Below are positions 48,301-55,284 of a stretch of DNA of 64,000 bases, piece by piece. Under the pieces are notes generated by a model, which saw nothing but the letters and a program-made list of their open reading frames with translations, was not told the origin of the DNA and ran no database searches. The DNA is from an uncultured Saprospiraceae bacterium (GTDB taxonomy: Bacteria; Bacteroidota; Bacteroidia; Chitinophagales; Saprospiraceae): NCBI GenBank assembly GCA_937941765.1, contig CALDGQ010000063.1:1-64000 (forward strand), read 5' to 3'. The translations under genes and the position numbers were made by a program. Each line of letters opens with the position of its first letter. Position 1 is the first letter of the stretch.

Positions 48301-50458
48301 TGAAGCAATAACAAATGATGCAGCTTACTGTGATATTGATGTATCAGGAAGTGCCGTAGTTACTACCATTGCACGAGCGATTCCAGACAACGTACAAGTT
48401 ATTTGTGATGCGACAAATACGCAATTTCAAGTAGTGTTTAATATCATTGGCGGAAACGCTGGTGGATATACGGTATCGGGTGATCCAGGAAATTTAGATT
48501 TAGCAACTAGTACTTTTACGAGTAACTGGTATCCAAATAATTCAACTTATTCATTTACAGTTGCGGATGGACAAGGATGTCCTCCATATGATTTAGTGGG
48601 TACTCACTTCTGTGAATGTACAACAGATGCAGGATCGGTAGGGAGTAGTGAGGAGATACTTTGTGAAGGAAGTCCTTATTTGATCTACTATAACAATGAC
48701 GGTACATTAGATGGAGATGATGTGTTAGGTTTTGTATTGCATGATGGAACTGCAACTACAATCGGTACCCCAATCATGACCAATCTAAATGGGATTTTCA
48801 ATTATGATCCTGTATTGGTTTATGGCCAAACTTATTATGTAACGGCTGTTGTTTCTAATGATGATGGAACTGGATTTCCAAATCTTGATCCGAACTTAGA
48901 TCCTTGTTTCTCAGCGACTGATGGTTTGCCTATTACTTATTACCCATCGGTAATGGCGGGAATTTCAGCTCCAGATTCAATTTGTTCAAACGAGCCAATC
49001 CCAGTAACTTTCCATTTTGATGGAACCGGGCTATATAATGTTGAGTTTTTCGATGGAACATCAGTGATTACTTTAGAAAATCTATTAGATGGCTATGTTC
49101 AATCTTTTGAATACACTTCTGATGTACAATTTTATTTAGAAAGTGTAAGTACGGTGAATTGTGAAGGTACATTAGATCCAGCAGCAACGACTGTGAATGT
49201 AGAAGTTTTTGAAACTGCTGAGCCGATTGATATTAATGTCACTTGCTTGATGGATACGGCATACATCATCTCATTTGATATAATTGGTGGAGATGAAAGC
49301 ACCTTGTTTGTAACCGGTGATGCTGGTACCTTGACTGGAAGAACTTTTGTGAGTGAACCAATTACGAACAATACACCATACTCATTTACGATTGATGATG
49401 GAAGTATTTGTGCGCCGATCGATGTAGTTGGAATCCACAATTGTATGTGTGATCCGAATATGGCTCCATTTATCGATGTAAATAATCAATTGACTTGTAC
49501 CAATCAAGTAAATGGTGCCATCGAAGTTATGCATCCAAATAATGGGGGAGTGCCTCCATACAGTTATACTTGGAGTAGTGGTGCCTCTGATAAATCATTG
49601 AATGATATTGGACCTGGTGTATATTATGTTACAATTGCAGATGCCAATGGATGTACAGTTATAGACTCCATTGAGTTTATGGCTCCGGATCCTATTGAAG
49701 CAGAAATTGTATCTGAAATGCCAAGTTGCCCAGGTGAAGATGATGGAGCAATTACATTTGAAAATATATCAGGAGGTTCTGGAAACTACACCATTGAAAT
49801 TGATGGAGGTTTTAATCTTTCTGATAAGCAATTTGTTGGTTTCTCATCTGGTAGCTTTATGGCAACAATCACGGATGATATAGGTTGTAGTTGGGAACAA
49901 GCAATTATGGTGGAAGAACCAGAACCACTATTGTTAGATTTAGGAATTGATACTTTAATATCTGTTGGAGATAGCGTGAGATTGCTTCCAGTTACAAATG
50001 GATTTGTAGATACCTTTATGTGGAGCCAAGATCAGTTATTACCATGTCCGACCTGTTTTAGTCAGGTGGTTTATCCATTTACATCTACGGTTTATCAATT
50101 GACAATTGTAGATCCAAATGGTTGTCAAACGACGGATGATATCATAATTAGAGTAGATGATGAACGTCCAGTTTATATTCCAAACGTATTCCATCCAAAT
50201 GGTGATGGCAAAAATGATATGTTTACCGTCTTTGGAGGTCATGTTGTAGATGAGGTGATATCCATGAAAATCTTCGATAGATGGGGTGAGCAAGTTCATA
50301 GTTCTGGTGGATATCCGCCAAATGATGAAAACTATGGTTGGGACGGAAGATTTAAAGGAACTATGATGAATCCTAATGTTTATATCTATGTTGTTGAGTT
50401 GAGATTTACAGACGGATCGATTGAACTTTACAAAGGAGATATCAGTATTATCCGTTAA
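42311..50458 (+). CDS. Giant repeat surface protein with T9SS type B sorting domain (2715 residues)
   Basis: Signal peptide MKFKSLLTIGVFLVAYAFAYAQ. Residues ~25-310 hold two pre-peptidase-like beta-sandwich modules (DDPCNAAVLSVGTTC, GGDVWFTFDMP, CCDAVITSLCEIDGYC). Ig-like and PKD-like modules follow to ~910. Five ~279-residue repeats occupy ~910-2305 (bases 45041-49225), each with VQFICNNTATQYQVVIDI, DAGEMVI, GDAFGFVLHDSPTTT and DINLDPCLS. A SprB-type repeat is near 2410-2460 (PPYSYTWSSGASDKSLNDIG). The C-terminus, from IPNVFHPNGDGKNDMF through FDRWGEQV to KGDISIIR, is the type B sorting domain. It lies 375 bases after the other giant gene on the same strand; that gap has no clear promoter or gene. 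The role is probably adhesion or gliding-related surface structure. Confidence 0.93.
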   Translation: MKFKSLLTIGVFLVAYAFAYAQPANDDPCNAAVLSVGTTCNFQSFTNVNATASAGITSPTCGSYLGGDVWFTFDMPLSGQDVIIDLAENGGIINASMTVYSGPDCSNLTELICDDNSGISLMPQVTMDDGCTNSNGGVTYWVRVWENENDVAGTFDICTYKATPNAPIVGCGSFLPPSNTCCDAVITSLCEIDGYCSASANSYTVTPTENVPFCAVIENNSWISFVANSPDIELEFVVTNCAFNFGIQAQLFETTDCQNFTIASSCFNPGPGASLDGFLIANNLVPGNTYYLMVDGWASDNCDYTIYVKELSPEVEVTTIPSTICSGQTTQLNAEVFGTGNYTFSWTPTADLSDPTISNPVASPSVSTTYSVAITGLCEAVSTYSVDVTVDPGVPGNLMLSGQSIVCDNDLNQDYVLTGNNLVTNLWTVIGGSIVGPADSTTVNVNWNSAGGTICLDASNGCGAAPQECIAVTISPEPSISMASPVTGCNPPGFDLGTLTINDANNSVGIVTFYDNVGAANAGSPQLASDTVTTSGIYWVRKETAPSCFDVASVVVVLEEPDISVTNPAAVCAPNTVDLNSAFVSDANTLTGTKQFYPTQADAENLTNELTSTILSTGGTYWVRFTTSNGCFDIASITATIDETPDLSGMETSFCEGVGLDLATIPFTDANNTTLTSQLYFDDYTLALTGLPGFSLTNTVVQDTGYYYLRAATAAGCWDILELHTVFDQRPEGSLSGNADLCVGDSIDISFNLMGTAPFDVEYSDGTTTYNLTGISNGYVETIEVNSTTTFTLTSVSNGTCQGDINNGVVTANVSNSANASVSGASSICQGNATDILFTVDAVGLFDLILTDGTTLDTFANIADGFTYNVAPSTNTTYSVVEVIDNNYPSCDVNYAGSVALAVNTASDTTSVQFICNNTATQYQVVIDIEGGDPSSYVVNGDAGTLVGSQFTSAFINSNSPYSFVVTDANNCNPVTVAGTYECQCPTDAGEMVINAFDFCPGDWFIITHNNQQVLDANDAFGFVLHDSPTTTMGNIVASNTTGIFAFDPNTMIYGTTYYVSAVAANDDGTGFPVLDINLDPCLSLAAGNPVTFLRQSEAVLSGNQDLCSGNAATLTLSYDAPISIDIVISDGTTSDTHTNVSDGYTFQVSPTNTTTYTITSATTSDPTYCDIDVDGSALVNVNTATDTTSVQFICNNTATQYQVVIDIEGGDPSSYVVNGDAGTLVGSEFTSAFINSNSPYSFVVTDANNCNPVTVTGSHTCPCITDAGEMVINAFDFCPGDWFIITHNNQQVLDGDDAFGYVLHDSPTTTIGNVVAFNTTGIFAFDPSTMTYGTTYYVSAVAANDDGSGFPVLDINLDPCLSLAAGNPVTFLRQSEATLTGDASICNGDDATLTINYDAPINIDVVIYDGSNSSTYTNISDGYQFQVSPTNNTTYTITSAATSDPAYCDIDVDGSAVVNLHTAPDTSSVQFICNNTATQYQVVIDITDGDPSSYVVNGDPGTIVNGQFTSAFINSSAPYSFVVTDGNNCDPLTVAGSHVCPCISDAGEMVISAGEYCPGDVVSITHNNQQVLDGDDAFGYIMHDSPTTTIGNIVASNPTGAFVFDSNTMSYGTTYYISAIVGNDNGSGAPVQDIMLDACLSIAAGTPITFLIPSEATLTGGETLCDGESATLTVNYDGAINIDVVIFDGTDYNTIANIGDGYQFQVTPTGMTTYTISEALTTDPLYCDIDVAGSAIVDVNNAPDTTGVQFICSNIGTQYQVVIDITSGDPTSYVVNGGPGNIVGSQFTSAFIDSNTPYSFVVSDINNCSPITVAGTHECACITDAGAMVIDPAEYCDGDVVSITHNGQEVLDGNDAFGFVLHDSPTTTLGNILASNISGAFTFDPNTMSYGTTYYISAVAANDDGASMPVLDINLDPCLSVTLGTPITFLRSSTATLSGGETLCMGDTALLTVNYDAAINIDIVVFDGTNYDTISNISDGDQFEVMATMTTTYTLFEAITNDAAYCDIDVSGSAVVTTIARAIPDNVQVICDATNTQFQVVFNIIGGNAGGYTVSGDPGNLDLATSTFTSNWYPNNSTYSFTVADGQGCPPYDLVGTHFCECTTDAGSVGSSEEILCEGSPYLIYYNNDGTLDGDDVLGFVLHDGTATTIGTPIMTNLNGIFNYDPVLVYGQTYYVTAVVSNDDGTGFPNLDPNLDPCFSATDGLPITYYPSVMAGISAPDSICSNEPIPVTFHFDGTGLYNVEFFDGTSVITLENLLDGYVQSFEYTSDVQFYLESVSTVNCEGTLDPAATTVNVEVFETAEPIDINVTCLMDTAYIISFDIIGGDESTLFVTGDAGTLTGRTFVSEPITNNTPYSFTIDDGSICAPIDVVGIHNCMCDPNMAPFIDVNNQLTCTNQVNGAIEVMHPNNGGVPPYSYTWSSGASDKSLNDIGPGVYYVTIADANGCTVIDSIEFMAPDPIEAEIVSEMPSCPGEDDGAITFENISGGSGNYTIEIDGGFNLSDKQFVGFSSGSFMATITDDIGCSWEQAIMVEEPEPLLLDLGIDTLISVGDSVRLLPVTNGFVDTFMWSQDQLLPCPTCFSQVVYPFTSTVYQLTIVDPNGCQTTDDIIIRVDDERPVYIPNVFHPNGDGKNDMFTVFGGHVVDEVISMKIFDRWGEQVHSSGGYPPNDENYGWDGRFKGTMMNPNVYIYVVELRFTDGSIELYKGDISIIR
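45041..49225 (+). repeat. Five tandem 837-bp coding repeats
   Basis: The landmark GTTCAGTTTAT-type sequence recurs at 45041, 45878, 46715, 47552 and 48389, each step exactly 837 bases (279 codons). Units one and two are very similar; later ones are progressively diverged, and the fifth is clearly divergent yet has kept exactly the same length. A sixth, partial and more diverged copy follows around 49220-49450. Confidence 0.9.
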
Positions 50459-50522
50459 AAACGGACATTTTGCAGGTAAAATTCGGCAATACGGAATATT
50501 TGCAACTAATATTTATTGAAGA

Positions 50523-50604
50523 AAAAACCCAATCCTTTATTTTACATCGCGCTAGAACAAATAACAATTATTTGTTGCTCAGAAAAATAAAGGATTGGGT
50601 TTTT
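50523..50604. terminator. Bidirectional terminator with nested hairpin
   Basis: AAAAACCCAATCCTTTATTTT (50523-50543) pairs perfectly over 21 bases with its complement at 50584-50604. Inside is a second stem AACAAATA-ACAAT-TATTTGTT. A T-run follows on the plus strand (GGGTTTTTAT). It lies between the giant gene (+) and cmk (-). Confidence 0.88.
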
Positions 50605-50703
50605 ATATTAAAAGTAGAATAAAGAAATTCGAAAATTTGTCCTTGAGCGATTAATAATTTCAATCATACCTCGATTGTTAAAAGAAGCAAGGGTGAATTT
50701 TCT

Positions 50704-50740
50704 CCTAACATTCTGCATTTGCAGGTGTTAGGGGATCCCC
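50704..50740. other. Compact stem-loop plus palindrome next to the cmk stop
   Basis: CCTAACA (50704-50710) pairs with TGTTAGG (50726-50732) around an inner stem CTGC-ATTT-GCAG. It overlaps the perfect palindrome GGGGATCCCC (50731-50740). It sits 6 bases beyond the cmk stop and may stabilise or end that transcript, though no T-run follows on the minus strand. Confidence 0.4.
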
Positions 50741-50745
50741 AGCTT

Positions 50746-51429
50746 TTATCTCCTTTTAGCAAGTATTTTCGCTAAAGCCAGATTTTTAACCATTTCCAAT
50801 TGTTTTTCCTTATCCATTTCTGAATTATCAATTAGCAAAGCATCGTCTGCTTGCTTTAATGGACTATCCGATCTTGTAGAATCGATATGATCTCGATGGT
50901 TCAAGTTGTTTTCTACTACTTTGTAATTCACGATAACACCTTTCTGATTTAATTCCTCAAAGCGACGTCTAGTTCGTACAGCTATACTAGCGGTTAAAAA
51001 TATTTTGAGTTCAGCATCTGGAAAGACAACGGTTCCAATATCACGACCATCCATTACCAATCCTTTATCAATTCCCATTTCTTGCTGTTCTCGTACCAAT
51101 ACTTTTCTTACAACTGAAATTTCGGCGACTTCGCTAACCTTATTAGAAACACTCATTTCACGTATCTCAAATTCTACATCTTTATCATTCAAAAATGTAT
51201 GTGTCAACTCTCCGCTTTTTTGAAAACGAATATTGATATGTTTTAAGGATTCCTCAACTTGGATCAAATCGCTTAAATCAATCTTATTTTGGATAAAATA
51301 CAAGGTGACTGCACGATACATCGCGCCAGTATCTACATAGATGTAGTCCAATTCTTTGGCTAAAGATTTAGCTAAAGTACTTTTGCCACAAGAGGAGTGA
51401 CCGTCAATTGCTATTATTATTTTCTTCAA
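50746..51429 (-). CDS. cmk: Cytidylate kinase
   Basis: The enzyme phosphorylates CMP and dCMP with ATP in pyrimidine nucleotide synthesis. The P-loop is GHSSCGKSTLAKSL at residues ~9-22. DTGAMYRAVTLYF (CMP-binding), MDGRDIGTVVFPDA and RDHIDSTRSDSPLKQADDA are signature stretches. Length (227 residues) is normal. A TATCTTTG box at 51450-51457 in the short gap behind the upstream gene suggests cmk has its own promoter. Confidence 0.97.
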   Translation of the reverse strand: MKKIIIAIDGHSSCGKSTLAKSLAKELDYIYVDTGAMYRAVTLYFIQNKIDLSDLIQVEESLKHINIRFQKSGELTHTFLNDKDVEFEIREMSVSNKVSEVAEISVVRKVLVREQQEMGIDKGLVMDGRDIGTVVFPDAELKIFLTASIAVRTRRRFEELNQKGVIVNYKVVENNLNHRDHIDSTRSDSPLKQADDALLIDNSEMDKEKQLEMVKNLALAKILAKRR

Positions 51430-51449
51430 GGCATGTTCTATTATCTGCC

Positions 51450-51457
51450 CAAAGATA
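51450..51457 (-). promoter_or_regulatory. Bacteroidota-type -7 box of cmk
   Basis: On the minus strand this reads TATCTTTG, a perfect TAnnTTTG match, 20 bases before the cmk ATG. That would give a very short leader of about 13 bases. Confidence 0.5.
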
Positions 51458-51464
51458 ATCAGTA

Positions 51465-52976
51465 TTATTTAAGTCTGCTTAAAATTAGGTTCCACAATTT
51501 CTCATATGGTATAACTTCAAACTGATGAATAGCACCACTATAAAAGAAAGGAGTCTCCACCAATTTGTTATAATATTTTTCCGTCATACCTAAATTGTCG
51601 ATTTTATATTCAGATTTTGCCAGTTGCTGTAATAATCGAATAAATTGAATGGCTCTGTGAAACTCTTCTTTTTTCAATTGACGATTTGCATAACCTTTCA
51701 AACGATCTATTCTTTCTGCAACTGCATTGTAACTTTTCTTTTCTAATAAGAATAATATCTGTGCAATTACCATCAATACAGTAAAAATACGTTGTTCTTT
51801 TGGATATAAAATAGAGTCATTCAGGAAACGAGAAAGTCTAAAAGTTTTCTTTTGTTGTGCTGCCAAAACTGGATTGTCACTTCCAACACTTTCAATTATG
51901 AAATTCAAGTAAACTTCAAAAATTTTCCATTTTTCTTTAGTAACACCTGTTAGTTTTTTAAACTTAGATTTACCCGTTGCTTCATTGTAAATCGCAATTG
52001 CATTGACATAATTGTCTGTATGAATTGCCAACAATAAATAGTATTCCATGAAAGTAAACCAAGTTTCACTACCGCTCGGAAAAGAATGAAGACATTTCTC
52101 CGCATTGATTTTTCCGTTTTTCCAATCAGATAAATGAAGATGCGCTGACATCTTTTTCAATTGGAAAGTAGCAAGCTTGTCACTTTGGTAATAGAGTGGA
52201 TTTTCTTCAATATACTTTTCTGCTTTTGCAGTCACCTCTAGCATCGCTTCAAAGTCTCTCAACATTTCATATCGATAAGCCCAAACCAAATACATATTGT
52301 ATATCACAATCGGTGAATCATATATTTCTGATAAGCCTACCAATGCATCACAATAAGTATCAATTCTTTCTTTTAAATCAGTTTGTTGGATTGGAACTTT
52401 GTAATAGTTCATAATCACTCGCTGATACAATTCTTCAGATCGAATTTCAGCATCCAATACATTTTGAAATTGCTTCGAGTGTGCATCATATTCCTCATAT
52501 CCTTTTTCATCTCCAGTCTCTGCAGCATATTTTCTAAGGATTCTTGAACAGTTTACAATTACATCTGCGAATTTATATTTCAAGGCAGTTGTAAGAATTT
52601 GACGAGCCAATGCTGCCGCAGTATGTGGTGCATTGTTACTAAGTAAAATCTTTACTAACGTCCAGTCTTTGTTAGATGAATAGTAAGCACGATCATAATT
52701 AGAAGTAGACGGCAAGTTGACATCCAAAAAGAAAAGCGTGTTCAATAAACGCTTTCTAAATCTAGACTTGAGTTGTCGATACTTATCATCAGTCGGACTA
52801 CAGCTATACAGGAATGAAGCTGCATCACGGTCATTTTTAAATTTTCCAGCCATCAATGCTTCATAGAAATCATTGAACTTACTGTTTTTATGTTTTAGTG
52901 AGTGATCGTCAAAAATTTCAATCTTTCGGACTTTCTTCTTTGTGACGATTTTAGATATCTCAATTAGATTTTTCAT
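51465..52976 (-). CDS. Hypothetical helical-repeat (TPR-like) protein (503 residues)
   Basis: I do not recognise a named family. It is a cytosolic-looking protein (no signal peptide) that is almost all amphipathic helices. Successive pairs resemble TPR or SEL1-like solenoid repeats (HTAAALARQILTTALKYKFAD, YEMLRDFEAMLEVTAKAEKYI, NYVNAIAIYNEATGKSKF). The N-terminal ~90 residues are basic (IVTKKKVRKIEIFDDHSLKHK). No enzymatic motif is present, so a scaffold role is the only sensible inference. It has a good upstream promoter and is followed by cmk after 35 bases. Confidence 0.72.
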   Translation of the reverse strand: MKNLIEISKIVTKKKVRKIEIFDDHSLKHKNSKFNDFYEALMAGKFKNDRDAASFLYSCSPTDDKYRQLKSRFRKRLLNTLFFLDVNLPSTSNYDRAYYSSNKDWTLVKILLSNNAPHTAAALARQILTTALKYKFADVIVNCSRILRKYAAETGDEKGYEEYDAHSKQFQNVLDAEIRSEELYQRVIMNYYKVPIQQTDLKERIDTYCDALVGLSEIYDSPIVIYNMYLVWAYRYEMLRDFEAMLEVTAKAEKYIEENPLYYQSDKLATFQLKKMSAHLHLSDWKNGKINAEKCLHSFPSGSETWFTFMEYYLLLAIHTDNYVNAIAIYNEATGKSKFKKLTGVTKEKWKIFEVYLNFIIESVGSDNPVLAAQQKKTFRLSRFLNDSILYPKEQRIFTVLMVIAQILFLLEKKSYNAVAERIDRLKGYANRQLKKEEFHRAIQFIRLLQQLAKSEYKIDNLGMTEKYYNKLVETPFFYSGAIHQFEVIPYEKLWNLILSRLK

Positions 52977-53006
52977 CGGTGGTAATTGTTAAGAAAAACT
53001 ACATCC

Positions 53007-53038
53007 TAAATTTACCACAATCATCAACTAATGTCAAA
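53007..53038 (-). promoter_or_regulatory. Candidate promoter of the 503-residue protein gene
   Basis: On the minus strand TTTG (53038-53035) is followed after 20 bases by TAAATTTA (53014-53007), close to the TTTG/TAnnTTTG pair with normal spacing. It lies 31 bases before the ATG. The rest of the 411-base gap 52977-53387 shows only the terminator at 53328. Confidence 0.4.
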
Positions 53039-53327
53039 TTTTTGATGTCACATATTTTACTCAATGATATTGAAATCTATAGTTAGATAGGTCAATACCA
53101 ATGCTTTAGACTTATTTTACTTTAGTTCATTTTTTATGTGTAAGTGTCAGGAATACAACACAGTATGAGGAATTAGAATAAGGGTGTAACAAAAATGAAG
53201 AAATTCAGTACGGCAAGATTTTTATGCTTAAGTAAGATGTAAGAATGAAAAATGATATAATAAATGCCCAGTTAGGGCATTGAATGTGACGCCATTTTTA
53301 CTTAAAAATTTAAAAAGTAAACAAACA

Positions 53328-53362
53328 AAAAACGGTTTCAAGCAAAGCTCAGAACCGTTTTT
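53328..53362 (-). terminator. Terminator of the DUF2795 gene
   Basis: AAAAACGGTTT (53328-53338) pairs with GAACCGTTTTT (53352-53362) with one G:U pair. On the minus strand the stem ends in a run of T. Confidence 0.8.
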
Positions 53363-53387
53363 CAATAGTCGATAATGGTTTATTTAT

Positions 53388-53609
53388 CTAATATTCATCT
53401 TCATTAAATAGAAAGTCGTCTTTTCGTGGAAAGTCAGGCCATATGTCCTCCATCGTTTCATAAATTTCGCCTTCATCCTCCATTTGCTGAAGGTTTTCAA
53501 TCACCTCTAAAGGGGCTCCTGATCTTATGGCGAAATCGATTAAGTCGTCTCTAGTTGCTGGCCATGGTGCCTCTTCTAAATGATGGGCTAATTCTAAGGT
53601 CCAATACAT
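53388..53609 (-). CDS. DUF2795 family small protein (73 residues)
   Basis: This is a very conserved small acidic protein of the Bacteroidota. It starts MYWTLELAHHLEEAPWPATR and contains DDLIDFAIRSGAPLEVIENL, with an acidic tail ending FNEDEY. The function is unknown; the short helical fold and wide conservation suggest a regulator or adaptor. The gene stands alone with a clear promoter (53698-53729) and terminator (53328-53362), so it is a monocistronic unit. Confidence 0.9.
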   Translation of the reverse strand: MYWTLELAHHLEEAPWPATRDDLIDFAIRSGAPLEVIENLQQMEDEGEIYETMEDIWPDFPRKDDFLFNEDEY

Positions 53610-53697
53610 GAGTACAGTTTAAATTTTTAATAAATAGTTTTTTTCTTCACAAACACTTCAATCAATCAACACGATTCTAAAACCCTCTAATTTGCGG

Positions 53698-53729
53698 CAA
53701 ATGTAATAAACTTAAACAAAGTATTCAAA
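53698..53729 (-). promoter_or_regulatory. Promoter of the DUF2795 gene
   Basis: On the minus strand TTTG (53729-53726) is followed after 20 bases by TACATTTG (53705-53698), matching both the -33 and -7 boxes of the Bacteroidota primary sigma factor. The leader to the ATG at 53609 would be about 80 bases. Confidence 0.6.
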
Positions 53730-53762
53730 GCTTATTTACGATGCCTAAGAATTTCAAAAATT

Positions 53763-53802
53763 AAACCAAATTCGCGTCTATTTTACGCCGAATTTGCGGT
53801 TT
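53763..53802 (-). terminator. Possible terminator of the transglutaminase-like gene
   Basis: AAACCAAATTCGCGT (53763-53777) can pair imperfectly with ACGCCGAATTTGCGGTTT (53785-53802), with small bulges. The minus-strand transcript then runs into AATTTTTG. It is about 150 bases past the stop codon at 53951. Apart from this and the DUF2795 promoter, the gap 53610-53950 shows nothing else. Confidence 0.35.
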
Positions 53803-53950
53803 ATTACAATTTAATTCTTTGATAACGAGTGTTTTAAACGATTAACTTTTATAATCGCCAACGTGTTCACTATTGCTTACAACGGAATAAGTAAACCAAA
53901 AATTCCAATATTGCAAGTTCAACATGAAAAAAAACCGATAAAATTTAAAG

Positions 53951-55147
53951 TTACTCTTTGTACGTGCCTAATACTTCAACATCTGAAGTTGAGAATGCGG
54001 TAGGAAATTTTCCAATTTCAGCAGAGTTGTTGGGGCCAGTAGGATCGCAAATATAATATGCCTGACCTGCATAGTCAATTGGCTTACCAAGCGGCTCATC
54101 CGTCGCAACAGCAATTGTGGACTTGGTATCATCCATAAATGATAAAACCAACATTGGTAAATCCAATAACTCCTTTACCAATTGATAATACAATGCAACA
54201 CGATCTTCGTGATCAGAAAATTCACTGATTAATACTTCATCTGCAATCATCGGCAAATTGATATCTGAAAAGGTATGATCCCATTTGTATTCAAATGATC
54301 GAGTGAAAGCTGCTAAAAACTCAAGTGATTCTTTCTGATTAAATCTAGAGAGATGTGCTCTTAATTGAGGTAACAGTATCTTTTTAGAATATTCAGAAAG
54401 AGGCGCTTCTATATAACTAATCTCTTTTAGTCTGGGATAATCAGACATCATTTCTTTGATCGAATGATTTACTTTGGTTTCAATATGATAATCCTGACCA
54501 TTGTATTTAAAGCTAATTCTTTGATTGATGTTATTTCCTGTAAAAGTGGGTAACTCATTCAACTTAATATCCATACCCTTGCCACCCTCATTCCAAAGCA
54601 ATTCAGTATCATTCATCCAAGCACCACCCATAGATACTTTTGACTTGAAAGTCGTCACATTAATAAAGGTCTTGCTACCAGGACGAATAATTGGTATACC
54701 GAATACCATGTCATTTGACTTAATAAACAAGAAAAGATGTTTTAATCCAACAGTACTCATACGGACATCGTAGCCAGACTTTGCCATTAAAAAAGAAACC
54801 GTAAGGGTTTGTGTGTTTTCATCTTTGGAGTCAAAGATGTCAGCTACCGTTGCATACATTAGTTCATAAAATAACCAATCATTTAAGTTGAGTGATTTAC
54901 GATGTGCTTCAAGATTATCTAGCAATGTTTGATAATCTGTTTTTTCTAATTCCTCTTTATATTTCTCTATACACTTGACTTTAATACAAGGTTTGAAATC
55001 AACAACCATGTTAATATTGTATTTAACATCGATTTCTTGTGAGAAAAAATTGACTGATTCAGATTTGATATCTCCTTCGCAACTCCCTGCAAATAAAGAA
55101 ACTACACTTAATAGAAACGCAAATAGGGTAACTGTAATTTTATACAT
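53951..55147 (-). CDS. Secreted transglutaminase-like protein lacking catalytic Cys and His (probable pseudoenzyme)
   Basis: I chose the ATG at 55147, giving the signal peptide MYKITVTLFAFLLSVVSLFAGS; a longer frame reaches 55210 but adds 21 residues before the signal. The first ~290 residues are beta-rich with unknown function. The C-terminal ~110 residues look like the transglutaminase/papain-like core of a Bacteroidota family. The helix normally starting with catalytic Cys (GDCEDR) reads SDHEDRVALYYQLVKELL, with His at 54209-54211 in place of Cys. The strand normally carrying His reads KSTIAVAT. The last conserved segment YYICDPTGPNNSAEIGKFP keeps the Asp. The fold call is inference, and loss of both residues argues for a binding role. 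Confidence 0.65.
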   Translation of the reverse strand: MYKITVTLFAFLLSVVSLFAGSCEGDIKSESVNFFSQEIDVKYNINMVVDFKPCIKVKCIEKYKEELEKTDYQTLLDNLEAHRKSLNLNDWLFYELMYATVADIFDSKDENTQTLTVSFLMAKSGYDVRMSTVGLKHLFLFIKSNDMVFGIPIIRPGSKTFINVTTFKSKVSMGGAWMNDTELLWNEGGKGMDIKLNELPTFTGNNINQRISFKYNGQDYHIETKVNHSIKEMMSDYPRLKEISYIEAPLSEYSKKILLPQLRAHLSRFNQKESLEFLAAFTRSFEYKWDHTFSDINLPMIADEVLISEFSDHEDRVALYYQLVKELLDLPMLVLSFMDDTKSTIAVATDEPLGKPIDYAGQAYYICDPTGPNNSAEIGKFPTAFSTSDVEVLGTYKE

Positions 55148-55210
55148 GTTTTCGGTGCCTTTTAAATTAATGAAGATATGTAGTAATGCGGGAAGTTCTA
55201 CAAGATACAT

Positions 55211-55242
55211 AAAAATAGGTCAAGTGGTGACACTTGACCTAT
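55211..55242 (-). terminator. Terminator of queA
   Basis: ATAGGTCAAGTG (55215-55226) and CACTTGACCTAT (55231-55242) are perfect 12-base arms around GTGA. On the minus strand the hairpin is followed by ATTTTTATG. It lies about 45 bases past the queA stop. Confidence 0.9.
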
Positions 55243-55284
55243 AATTACCTTTTCTTACTATTTATTGTATGAAGATAAAATTTA

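Noticed and set aside
55148-55210. Upstream in-frame start at 55210 for the transglutaminase-like gene
   Set aside because: It would put 21 residues before a good signal peptide, which would spoil export; the ATG at 55147 fits better.
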